A DNA stretch of 19,712 nucleotides, from positions 1-19,712 of the forward strand of contig CANIMM010000026.1 in the NCBI GenBank assembly GCA_947468255.1, written 5' to 3'. The stretch comes from Chitinophagaceae bacterium (GTDB lineage Bacteria > Bacteroidota > Bacteroidia > Chitinophagales > Chitinophagaceae). The notes under the pieces were generated by a model. That model was not told the DNA's origin. It saw only the letters and a list, made by a program, of their open reading frames with translations, and did no database searches. This document shows positions 1 through 7,077 of this stretch, piece after piece (position 1 is the stretch's first letter; the number at the start of each line of letters is the position of its first letter). A program made the position numbers and the translations under genes.

Positions 1-240
1 ACATTCAATCATAATTACTGGGACAAATACGAAGGCTACGACCTCAATAAGGACAAGATTGGAGATATCCCCTACCGTCCGGTAAGTATGTATTCAATGA
101 TTGTGGAAAAATACCCACCGGCAATGATCTTATTCAGAAGTTTCATAACCGCATTATTGGATAAAACTGAAAAAATATTACCCAGTATTACGCCAGAAAA
201 TTTAAAAGACAATGCTCCATTAATGAAGAAAGCATTTTAA
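1..240 (+). CDS. nosD: NosD, C-terminal end only (periplasmic copper-site maturation protein of N2O reductase)
   Basis: The reading frame is open from the first base and ends at TAA 238-240, giving the last 79 residues of a protein whose start lies outside the window. The segment contains NYWDKYEGYDLNKDKIGD followed by IPYRPVSMYSMI. This matches the end of the right-handed beta-helix repeats and the conserved tail of NosD as I know that family. NosD is a periplasmic protein that works with the NosFY ABC transporter in assembling the copper centre of nitrous oxide reductase NosZ. The next gene is an ABC ATPase and the one after it a six-helix permease, the usual nosDFY order, which supports the call. 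The gap to nosF is 44 bases with no terminator, so they are probably co-transcribed. Confidence 0.85.
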   Translation, partial: TFNHNYWDKYEGYDLNKDKIGDIPYRPVSMYSMIVEKYPPAMILFRSFITALLDKTEKILPSITPENLKDNAPLMKKAF

Positions 241-284
241 GATGACCTCTTTTAAAGAAATCAGCTTAATTAAAATAAACCACT

Positions 285-1001
285 ATGATCATTGCAAGTA
301 ACGTGACCAAAAAATTCGGGAAATTAAAAGCATTGGACAATGTATCCACTTTCTGTAACAAGGGAGAATGCATTGCGCTGATTGGTCCCAATGGCAGTGG
401 CAAGACCACCTTGATAAAATCAATTCTGGGAATGGTAGTTCCCGATAGTGGATTTATCACTTTTAAGGATAAAAACATATTACACCATTGGCAATACCGA
501 GATGAGATTGGGTATATGCCTCAAATAGGCCGGTACCCAGACAATATGACCATTGGACAGGTATTGAGTATGATGAAAGACATTAGAAACAAAAAAAATA
601 CTTTAGATGAGGATTTGATCCATTCGTTTTCATTACACCAACTGCTCAATAAAAGAATGAGTACCTTATCGGGTGGTACCCGGCAAAAAGTAAGTGCAGC
701 ACTTGCTTTTCTTTTTGACCCTACAGTGCTTATATTAGATGAGCCCACTGCCGGACTCGATCCTATAGCATCGGAAATATTAAAAGAAAAAATAATTGCA
801 GAAAAAGAAAAAGGAAAATTAGTATTAATTACTTCTCATATTTTAAGCGAACTGGATGACTTGGTAAGCAGAATTATTTATATGCAAGACGGCAAATTGG
901 TATTTCATAAAAGTATTGAAGCCGTAAGAGAAGACACAGGAGAAGTCAAACTTTCAAAGGCAATTGCAAGGGTAATGAGCAATCAATCAATGGTTGAATA
1001 G
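285..1001 (+). CDS. nosF: NosF, ABC transporter ATPase for N2O reductase maturation
   Basis: This 238-residue ABC ATPase has a complete set of motifs: Walker A GPNGSGKT at residues 34-41, Q-loop Gln80, signature LSGGTRQK at 128-135, Walker B LILDEP at 149-154, D-loop around 158-160 and switch His185. It should hydrolyse ATP in the cytoplasm to power the NosFY transporter, which supports copper-site assembly of NosZ with NosD (family knowledge). Taken alone it could be any small ABC ATPase. The nosF assignment rests on its position between a clear NosD tail and a NosY-type permease. It starts at ATG 285, 44 bases after nosD, with no obvious Shine-Dalgarno sequence. The length is slightly short compared with proteobacterial NosF (about 300 residues) but usual for Bacteroidota. 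Confidence 0.88.
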   Translation: MIIASNVTKKFGKLKALDNVSTFCNKGECIALIGPNGSGKTTLIKSILGMVVPDSGFITFKDKNILHHWQYRDEIGYMPQIGRYPDNMTIGQVLSMMKDIRNKKNTLDEDLIHSFSLHQLLNKRMSTLSGGTRQKVSAALAFLFDPTVLILDEPTAGLDPIASEILKEKIIAEKEKGKLVLITSHILSELDDLVSRIIYMQDGKLVFHKSIEAVREDTGEVKLSKAIARVMSNQSMVE

Positions 1002-1066
1002 TGCATTAAATACCCAAATATTGGTAGACTACTAAAGGTCGAATGGTAAAACTGAAAATACAAAAA

Positions 1067-1834
1067 ATGATTAAAATAGTAAAATACGTAATCACTGATA
1101 TACTCCGAAACAAAATCGTGTTGGTATACACCCTGTTTTTAATGGCTTCCGCTTTCAGTGTATTTGGGCTAGAAGACAACAGCAGCAAAGGCTTACTGAG
1201 TTTATTGAATATCATACTAATTGTAGTACCGCTGGTGAGTATTATTTTTTCTGCCATTTATGTTTACAATAGTGCAGAATTTATTGAACTACTCGTAAGC
1301 CAACCATTAAAAAGGAAATCAATCTGGCTAAGTATATTTGCTGGTTTGGCAACATCACTTTCGATTGCGTTTTTAATAGGAGCAGGCATTCCAATACTAA
1401 TTTACCAGGCCAATGGTATTGGATTTACCATGCTAGCAGTGGGGATATTACTGAGCGTAATTTTTGTATCCATTGCTATGCTTGCCACTGTTAAAACAAG
1501 AGATAAAGCAAAAGGCATTGGGGCTGCCATTATGCTATGGTTGTACTTCTCGTTACTCTTCGATGGTTTTGTTTTATTCCTACTGTTTCAATTTACCGAT
1601 TACCCCATGGAGAAGCCCATGATAGCAGTAAGTGCATTGAATCCAATTGATTTAAGTCGAATATTAATATTGCTTCAACTGGATGTATCGGCCATGATGG
1701 GATACACGGGAGCTGTTTTTAAAGATTTTTTTGGAACCTATGTTGGAATCCTATTTTCCTTGACAATATTAACTTTATGGATTGCAATACCCGTTTGGTA
1801 TGCAACCCGAAAATTTAATACCAAAGATTTATAA
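1067..1834 (+). CDS. nosY: NosY, ABC transporter permease for N2O reductase maturation
   Basis: This hydrophobic protein of 255 residues has about six predicted membrane segments. From the upstream ATG at 1043 it would be 263 residues, with segments near residues 26-42, 52-76, 96-121, 126-150, 158-184 and 232-254 in that numbering. I prefer ATG 1067 because MIKIVKYVITDILRNK is the conserved family N-terminus, and the eight residues before it are a lysine-rich extension. The motif SALNPIDLSRILILLQLD (197-214 from the longer start) is characteristic of NosY. It forms the membrane half of NosFY, and its exact cargo is thought to be a sulfur species for the NosZ copper-sulfide site (family knowledge). 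Its stop codon lies inside a strong hairpin, so it is probably the last gene of the operon. Confidence 0.88.
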   Translation: MIKIVKYVITDILRNKIVLVYTLFLMASAFSVFGLEDNSSKGLLSLLNIILIVVPLVSIIFSAIYVYNSAEFIELLVSQPLKRKSIWLSIFAGLATSLSIAFLIGAGIPILIYQANGIGFTMLAVGILLSVIFVSIAMLATVKTRDKAKGIGAAIMLWLYFSLLFDGFVLFLLFQFTDYPMEKPMIAVSALNPIDLSRILILLQLDVSAMMGYTGAVFKDFFGTYVGILFSLTILTLWIAIPVWYATRKFNTKDL

Positions 1835-1869
1835 ATAAATGGAGGATCAAAGATCCTCCATTTATTTAT
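1831..1869. terminator. Symmetrical intrinsic terminator between nosY and the FAS1 gene
   Basis: An 18-bp perfect stem (1831-1848 paired with 1852-1869) encloses a three-base AAA loop. The core is GGAGGATC/GATCCTCC and both outer arms are A/T rich, so each strand ends in a T-rich stretch. It can therefore stop nosY transcription from the left and FAS1 transcription from the right. The left arm includes the nosY stop codon. Confidence 0.8.
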
Positions 1870-1917
1870 TTTCTATACTATATCTAATCATCAAAACGCC
1901 ATTCTGAAGCAGGGAGT

Positions 1918-2481
1918 TTATTTACTTGCAGGAGGTAATAAAACCTCATCTATTACATAAACAATGCCATTGGATGCTGGCACGGTGGCTATAATGGTGG
2001 CTTTGCCATTAACAATGAATTTACCATCCTTTTTAGTGATGGTAATATTTCCACCATTCACCTGACCAATCACCTGCCCATCGGTAAACAAATCAGTTTT
2101 GTAAACCCCTACTGAAACATGATACTGCAGAATATCGGTAAGCACATCTTTCTTTTCTGGTTTTAATAAATCTTCTACCGTACCGGCTGGTAATTTAGCA
2201 AAAGCTGCATTGGTAGGGGCAAAAACAGTAAAGGGGCCAGCGTTGCTCAAAACATCCACCAAACCTGCAGCCTGGACTGCAGTAACTAACGTGCTATGGT
2301 CTTTACTTCCAATTGCCACTTGCACCACATTTTTTTGTGATTGATCATCTACTACGGCCGATTGCCCTGCCTTGACTTCAACTGGATCGTTTGTGGTAGT
2401 TGAACTCTGTTGAGTACTGCTGTTACAGCTTACTAAAACAAAAAAGATAATAACCGTGGAGGCTGATAAAATCCTTTGCAT
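1918..2481 (-). CDS. FAS1 (fasciclin) domain lipoprotein
   Basis: This is a 187-residue exported lipoprotein. The signal peptide ends in a lipobox LVSC with Cys19, followed by a Ser/Thr/Gln-rich linker of about 30 residues and one FAS1 domain at about 50-185. FAS1 hallmarks are visible: an early segment DHSTLVTAVQAAGLVDVL, the H1-type segment GPFTVFAPTNAAFAKLP, a central YHV (LQYHVSVG), and the H2-type end segment NGIVYVIDEVLLPP. FAS1 domains are generally adhesion or protein-interaction modules of the cell envelope, and the ligand here is unknown. The gene converges with nosY and shares the hairpin at 1831-1869. I recall FAS1 lipoproteins near nos clusters in other Bacteroidota, but that link is only suggestive. 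An inverted repeat upstream (2496-2517) may control it. Confidence 0.88.
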   Translation of the reverse strand: MQRILSASTVIIFFVLVSCNSSTQQSSTTTNDPVEVKAGQSAVVDDQSQKNVVQVAIGSKDHSTLVTAVQAAGLVDVLSNAGPFTVFAPTNAAFAKLPAGTVEDLLKPEKKDVLTDILQYHVSVGVYKTDLFTDGQVIGQVNGGNITITKKDGKFIVNGKATIIATVPASNGIVYVIDEVLLPPASK

Positions 2482-2495
2482 AAGTTTAAAGTTTT

Positions 2496-2517
2496 AATTG
2501 TAAATATTGATACAATT
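2496..2517. promoter_or_regulatory. Inverted repeat upstream of the FAS1 gene, possible operator
   Basis: AATTGTA (2496-2502) and TACAATT (2511-2517) form a 7-bp dyad with an 8-base spacer, 15-36 bases before the minus-strand ATG. The spacing suits a dimeric repressor or a Crp/Fnr-type regulator, but it does not match the standard FNR site TTGAT-N4-ATCAA. AT-rich dyads arise easily by chance. Confidence 0.3.
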
Positions 2518-2715
2518 TATTCACTTATTCGATTTTATTTTATGACCTTAATCACATTGCAAATTTTTATTTAAAACCATTCCAAATTTGGAATTTCCCC
2601 AGCAGATTGCTCCTTTTGATTGTATGCCCTCAGCCAGGTAAAATATCGGGAGATATCGAAACAGATTCGGTTCAAAACAGCTTGCTTCAAAAACTAATGA
2701 CTCCTTGCAAGCATA

Positions 2716-2746
2716 AAAAATGGGTAAGCCATGCTTACCCATTTTT
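2716..2746 (-). terminator. Intrinsic terminator of serA
   Basis: A 14-bp perfect stem (2716-2729 paired with 2733-2746) with a three-base loop and the core GGGTAAGC/GCTTACCC lies 52 bases beyond the serA stop codon. Both arms end in A/T runs, so on the minus strand the hairpin is followed by a T-tract. It could also act on the plus strand. Confidence 0.75.
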
Positions 2747-2798
2747 ATAATCCTATTGAACTCGATTAGCATTTGTTTCATTTAGAAACCAAGAACCA

Positions 2799-4037
2799 CT
2801 AATATAAAATCCTCACTTTAATGGTTGCCTTTACTTTTTTCAACAATTCCATTGCATTTTTACTGAGCCCCTTATCTACATCCAACACTACATATCCTAT
2901 TGCATCATTGGTCTTAAGATATTGTCCGAGTATATTGATCTTATTTTTAGAAAGGGTGGTATTGATCTCACTTAGCACACCCGGAACATTATTGTGTATA
3001 TGCAGTATGCGGTGAGTTCCTTCCTGAGGTGGCAAACTCAGCGCAGGTATAGTATGGGAACCATAGCTGATACCTTTTTCGAGGTAGCTGAATAATTTGG
3101 CACTCACATCATCACCAATATTATGCTGAGCCTCCTGGGTGCTTCCGCCAATATGAGGAGACAACAATACATTGCTCAATCCCTGTAATGGAGAAGTAAA
3201 TTTATCGCCATTTTTTTCGGGCTCCCATGGAAAAACATCAATGGCGGCACCTCCCAAATGCCCATCTGACAAGGATTTAGCCAAGGCATCAATGTCTACT
3301 ACTTCTCCCCTAGCGTAGTTAATCAAAATGCTTCCTGGCTTAAAGCTCTTGAGCAGATTTTTATTAATCAGGTTTTTAGTAGATGCCAATTCAGGTACAT
3401 GTAATGATACAATATCTGCTTTATTTACCAACTCCTTTAGCGTTTTGATATTAATTGCATTGCCCAAAGGAAGTTTTGTTTCGGTATCGTAATACATCAC
3501 TTTCATTCCCAATCCCTCTGCCAGCACACTCAACTGGCTGCCGATATTACCGTAGCCAATAATACCCAATGTTTTTCCACGGAGTTCATAACTACCTGCA
3601 GCATCTTTGAGCCAGATACCCTCATGGGCTGCCTTGTTTTTGTCCAATACTTTTCGAATGAGTATGATAGAAGCACCAATAACCAATTCAGCCACACTTC
3701 TTGTATTGCTGTAGGGTGCATTAAAAACGGCTACCCCTTGTTTGGTAGCAGCTTTAAGGTCTACCTGATTAACCCCAATGCAAAAACAGCCGATGGCCTG
3801 TAATTTTTCTGCAGCAGCCAGCACTTTGGCAGTAAGTTGGGTTTTACTCCTGATTCCAACTAAGTGAACATTTTTAATTTCTTTAATCAGTTGATCCTCA
3901 CTAAGAGCCCCATTCAATTTCTTAACATTCACGTATCCAGCGGCATTAAAATACTTGACCGCCACATCACTTATGTTTTCTAAAAATAAAATATTGATTT
4001 TCTCTTTAGGATAACTGGTTATTTTTTTGTCTACCAT
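2799..4037 (-). CDS. serA: D-3-phosphoglycerate dehydrogenase with C-terminal ACT domain
   Basis: This 412-residue NAD-dependent 2-hydroxyacid dehydrogenase would oxidise 3-phosphoglycerate to 3-phosphohydroxypyruvate, the first step of serine synthesis, in the cytosol. The NAD-binding motif GYGNIG is at 161-166. The catalytic triad of the family is visible as Arg243 (NYARG), Glu272 (WEPE) and His295 (SPHIGGST), offset by three from E. coli SerA as I know it. Length (410 in E. coli) and the C-terminal ACT domain at about 340-412, the expected serine-feedback site, fit the short SerA type. The region 80-115 and the sequence GCFCIGVNQVDL also match. No other serine pathway gene is adjacent. The start is supported by an AAGGAG ribosome site and a TATATTTG promoter box. 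It diverges from the serine hydrolase at 4092. Confidence 0.92.
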   Translation of the reverse strand: MVDKKITSYPKEKINILFLENISDVAVKYFNAAGYVNVKKLNGALSEDQLIKEIKNVHLVGIRSKTQLTAKVLAAAEKLQAIGCFCIGVNQVDLKAATKQGVAVFNAPYSNTRSVAELVIGASIILIRKVLDKNKAAHEGIWLKDAAGSYELRGKTLGIIGYGNIGSQLSVLAEGLGMKVMYYDTETKLPLGNAINIKTLKELVNKADIVSLHVPELASTKNLINKNLLKSFKPGSILINYARGEVVDIDALAKSLSDGHLGGAAIDVFPWEPEKNGDKFTSPLQGLSNVLLSPHIGGSTQEAQHNIGDDVSAKLFSYLEKGISYGSHTIPALSLPPQEGTHRILHIHNNVPGVLSEINTTLSKNKINILGQYLKTNDAIGYVVLDVDKGLSKNAMELLKKVKATIKVRILY

Positions 4038-4045
4038 GATTATAA

Positions 4046-4067
4046 CTCCTTATTTTGCACAAATATA
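4046..4067 (-). promoter_or_regulatory. serA -7 box and Shine-Dalgarno site
   Basis: On the minus strand TATATTTG (4067 down to 4060) is an exact match to the Bacteroidota -7 consensus TAnnTTTG. It is followed by AAGGAG (4051 down to 4046), 8 bases before the serA ATG at 4037. A clear Shine-Dalgarno sequence is rare in this window and fixes the serA start. No convincing TTG -33 element was seen. Confidence 0.6.
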
Positions 4068-4091
4068 TTCTATATAAGCCTTAATATAATT

Positions 4092-5468
4092 ATGAACCTA
4101 TTTTTTTGTTCCTTACAAGACACTCTATCCTTCCATTCGAGATACAAGGTTGCCTTAAAGAGATATATTATTATTTTTATATCTATTGCACTAGTCGCCT
4201 GCAATATCCCCAATAAAAAAGAACAAGGTCCAGTCAAAAAACAGTTGGAACTACCCAATCCTGGTTCCGTTAGCAAGTTGGAGGGCGAACGCCTGCGCAA
4301 TGCTTGTGAAGCTTGGTATCTATCTGTTTTAAAGTCAAAGGGGTTTAACGGAGGAATAGTGGTAGCAAAAAAAGGAAATATTATTTTTGAAGCATACAAT
4401 GGTAGCAGTCGCCTGAATGGATTAGAACCTATGAATGACAGTGCTTCACTTCACATTGCCTCTGTTTCCAAAACTTTTACTGCAATGGCTACTTTAAAAC
4501 TTTGGCAGGATGGCAAATTGAATATCGACGATGAGTTCAGTAAATATTTCCCTTCTTTTAATTATCCCGGTGTTACCATTCGCAGTTTGTTAAATCACCG
4601 AAGTGGGCTGCCCAATTATGTTCATTTTATGGAAAATATGGGATGGGATAAAAGAAAAAATATTACCAACGAGGAAGTGCTACATTTTTTAATTACTAGA
4701 AAAAATAATATTCAAAACATAGGTAAACCCAACAAAGGATTTGCCTATTGTAATACCAATTTTGCATTGCTAGCGCTGTTGATTGAAAAAGTAAGTGGAG
4801 AAAAATATGGCAATTTTTTACAGGAAACATTTTTTGCCCCACTACAAATGAAACACACATTTGTATATAATAACAGCAGGGATTCTGGCAAGGTTTCAAT
4901 GAGTTACGATTACAGAGGCAAACTGATACCGCTTAATTTTTTGGATTGTGTATATGGAGATAAGAATATCTATAGTACCCCGCGCGATCTGCTGATATGG
5001 GATAGAGCGTTAACTGGCGGCAGCTTATTTACCCAAAAAACACTGGAAGAAGCCTATACTCCTTATAGTAATGAAAAGCCTGGCATCCGAAATTATGGAC
5101 TAGGGTGGAGAATGAATAACTTCCCTTCTGGAAAAAAAATGATTTATCACAATGGATGGTGGCATGGCAATAATGCAGCATTCATTCGATTGCTAGAGGA
5201 TTCTGCAACCATTGTGGTATTGGGCAATAAATATAATCGGGGTATCTACCATGCAAAAGACCTGGCCAATTTATTTGGCAATTATTTTGGAACAGGTGAA
5301 GAGGAAGAAATGGAGGCGTCCAAATCAACGACACCGGAAACGACTATTTCACCTGCAAAGACTTCTCACAAAAAAATATTGACGCGAAAAAAAGGCAATA
5401 AAAAAAATCTGAAAAAAGCTAAGAATGTGAAAAAGACATCAAAAAAAACAAGTAGATCTAGGAAATAA
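4092..5468 (+). CDS. Surface/periplasmic serine hydrolase (beta-lactamase/PBP4* family) with lysine-rich tail
   Basis: This 458-residue protein has a hydrophobic segment ending in a lipobox LVAC at Cys37, so it is probably a lipoprotein. The cytoplasmic lead before that segment is unusually long (24 residues), and no later ATG offers a shorter one. The class C beta-lactamase-like fold spans about 85-395. The active-site SxxK is S124-V-S-K127, the YxN motif is Y219-C-N221, and the HxG motif is H353-N-G355. This family includes D-alanyl-D-alanine peptidases, esterases and beta-lactamases, and the substrate cannot be assigned from sequence. After the domain come an acidic patch EEEEME (403-408), a Ser/Thr/Pro linker and a highly basic tail (426-458, about 14 Lys and 3 Arg, no acidic residue). 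The tail is rich in A-runs. It converges with the SpmAB gene. Confidence 0.85.
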   Translation: MNLFFCSLQDTLSFHSRYKVALKRYIIIFISIALVACNIPNKKEQGPVKKQLELPNPGSVSKLEGERLRNACEAWYLSVLKSKGFNGGIVVAKKGNIIFEAYNGSSRLNGLEPMNDSASLHIASVSKTFTAMATLKLWQDGKLNIDDEFSKYFPSFNYPGVTIRSLLNHRSGLPNYVHFMENMGWDKRKNITNEEVLHFLITRKNNIQNIGKPNKGFAYCNTNFALLALLIEKVSGEKYGNFLQETFFAPLQMKHTFVYNNSRDSGKVSMSYDYRGKLIPLNFLDCVYGDKNIYSTPRDLLIWDRALTGGSLFTQKTLEEAYTPYSNEKPGIRNYGLGWRMNNFPSGKKMIYHNGWWHGNNAAFIRLLEDSATIVVLGNKYNRGIYHAKDLANLFGNYFGTGEEEEMEASKSTTPETTISPAKTSHKKILTRKKGNKKNLKKAKNVKKTSKKTSRSRK

Positions 5469-5529
5469 AATATACTTGTTTTTTATACCCAATTGCGCTT
5501 AGGCATGATTCATTAATTGAACATTCCTA

Positions 5530-6927
5530 CTACCCAAAAAACATATAACACAAGGCAATTGAAGTGATGATCCCTACCAAATCGGCCAGCAACATGGCTC
5601 CCACCGCATAGCGAGTATCCTTAACCGATACCGCTCCAAAATACACTGCGATTACATAAAACGTGGTGTCAGAAGATCCTTGTAAAATACAGGACAGGCG
5701 CCCTGCAAATGAATCGGGGCCGAAGGTTTTCATACTATCCACCATCATCCCCCTGGCTCCTCCGCCACTGAAAGGTTTGATCAAAGCAGTAGGCAGTCCA
5801 TCTACAAAACGAGTATCTGATCCCGTTAGTGTAACCATGCTTTTAATTGCATCAACTACAAAATCAAAACTACCGCTGGTACGCAACATACTGATAGCAA
5901 CCAGCATCCCCACCAAATAAGGGATGATCCGGATGGCAGTTTCAAACCCTCCCTTTGCACCTTCCACAAATGCATCAAACACGGATATTTTTTTATACAA
6001 TGCCCCAGCGATAATCAAAAGGAAAATAAGCAAAATCAATCCACTACTCAATGAACCTGAAAATAACTCAATCGCTGCTGTATTTAAAGAATGAATATAA
6101 ACTACCAATAAGGCGATCACAGATGAAATCCCTAACACCCAAGCAATGATAACCGGTTGGAATAATTTTATTTTTTGTTTTAATCCAACGATGGTCATAG
6201 CTGCCATAGTAGCAACAAAAGTGGCTATCATGCAAGGAATAAAAATATCCATGGGATTGGCTGCCTTTGCAGCAGAACGCAAGGCGATGATGCTAATAGG
6301 AATTAAAGTGAGTCCAGATGCATGTAAGCATAAAAACATTATCTGGGAATTGGAAGCAACTGATTTATTGGGGTTTATTTCCTGCAAGCTTTCCATTGCT
6401 TTGATTCCAAAAGGGGTGGCCGCATTGTCTAACCCCAGTAAATTGGCCGAAAAATTCATTAGCATATGCCCCATTGCAGGATGCCCTTTGGGGATTTCAG
6501 GGAATATTTTTGAAAAGAAGGGGCCAATCAGTCTCGATAAAAACCTTATACCGCCTGCCATTTCAGCAATGGATAAAAAGCCCATAAACAATGCTAAGAA
6601 TCCGATCAATTTCAAACACAAGGTCACCGCTGTCTGACAGGTTTCTAAAATCCCATCTGATGTCTGGATACGATAAGTCATTTGCTGATCAGCTCCAACA
6701 TGGATTACCTTTTCGCCACTATTAACCGGTGAGTCTGACTGTCCGATTTTGTCTATTCCCTTCATTGCTTCAGCAATCGATACGGTCTTGATTTTTATGG
6801 TATCACCTGATTTTCCAGTTACCATATTTGAAAAAATAGCTCGATGGGAATCAGAGAAAACAGCCAATAGGCATGCTGTGACAATTGCAATTATTATAAA
6901 TGCCGACCAAATTCGACTAAGAGTCAT
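5530..6927 (-). CDS. Fused SpmA-SpmB nucleoside-recognition (Gate) domain membrane protein
   Basis: This 465-residue integral membrane protein has two halves, each resembling one Bacillus spore maturation protein. The SpmA-like half carries NLLGLDNAATPFG at 162-174. The SpmB-like half carries KPFSGGGARG at 384-393 and QGSSDTTFYVIAVYFGAV at 416-433. Both halves belong to the nucleoside-recognition/Gate superfamily, which shares its fold with transporter gates. An extracytoplasmic loop at about 25-95 separates the first helix from the rest. In sporulating bacteria SpmA/SpmB affect spore core dehydration. Fused homologues are widespread in Gram-negative bacteria that do not sporulate, and their role there is unknown (family knowledge), so a transport role is only an inference. 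It stands alone, converging with the serine hydrolase and diverging from ychF. Confidence 0.88.
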   Translation of the reverse strand: MTLSRIWSAFIIIAIVTACLLAVFSDSHRAIFSNMVTGKSGDTIKIKTVSIAEAMKGIDKIGQSDSPVNSGEKVIHVGADQQMTYRIQTSDGILETCQTAVTLCLKLIGFLALFMGFLSIAEMAGGIRFLSRLIGPFFSKIFPEIPKGHPAMGHMLMNFSANLLGLDNAATPFGIKAMESLQEINPNKSVASNSQIMFLCLHASGLTLIPISIIALRSAAKAANPMDIFIPCMIATFVATMAAMTIVGLKQKIKLFQPVIIAWVLGISSVIALLVVYIHSLNTAAIELFSGSLSSGLILLIFLLIIAGALYKKISVFDAFVEGAKGGFETAIRIIPYLVGMLVAISMLRTSGSFDFVVDAIKSMVTLTGSDTRFVDGLPTALIKPFSGGGARGMMVDSMKTFGPDSFAGRLSCILQGSSDTTFYVIAVYFGAVSVKDTRYAVGAMLLADLVGIITSIALCYMFFG

Positions 6928-7036
6928 AGTAATAATTTATCAAATAAATATTGGAAATTAAGTATTAAATATCAAAATACAGTTTTCCTTTAATATCTAC
7001 CGTCAATCCAAATACCCAATCTTCAAATTAACCCAT

Positions 7037-7044
7037 TACCTTTG
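7037..7044 (+). promoter_or_regulatory. Candidate ychF -7 promoter box
   Basis: TACCTTTG at 7037-7044 matches TAnnTTTG exactly and lies 33 bases before the preferred ychF start at 7078, implying a short leader. No clear TTG -33 partner is present at the usual distance. Confidence 0.45.
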
Positions 7045-7077
7045 CACTCGTTTAAGCATCAAAAAAGCATTTCAACA

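Larger units (their letters stand above)
2482..2798. other. Intergenic region between FAS1 gene and serA
   Basis: This 317-base gap has two supported parts. The FAS1 upstream region with its inverted repeat is on the left, and the serA terminator is at 2716-2746. A 77-codon minus-strand frame at 2548-2781 runs straight through the terminator, has no recognisable domain and begins just after serA. I treat it as chance. Confidence 0.6.

Noticed and set aside
1043..1066. Upstream ATG start for nosY adding 8 residues
   Set aside because: The added residues are not like the family start. ATG 1067 gives the usual MIKIVKYVITDILRNK. The earlier start remains possible.
2548..2781. 77-codon minus-strand frame downstream of serA
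   Set aside because: It runs through the serA terminator hairpin (2716-2746), has no recognisable domain or promoter, and has an odd composition rich in Cys and aromatic residues.
4092..5468. Calling the serine hydrolase a beta-lactamase resistance gene
   Set aside because: SxxK, YxN and HxG motifs are shared by peptidases and esterases of the same fold. Nothing in the sequence or context points to antibiotic hydrolysis.
7042..7077. Upstream TTG start for ychF adding 12 residues
   Set aside because: The TTG is part of the TACCTTTG promoter box and the family N-terminus matches ATG 7078.
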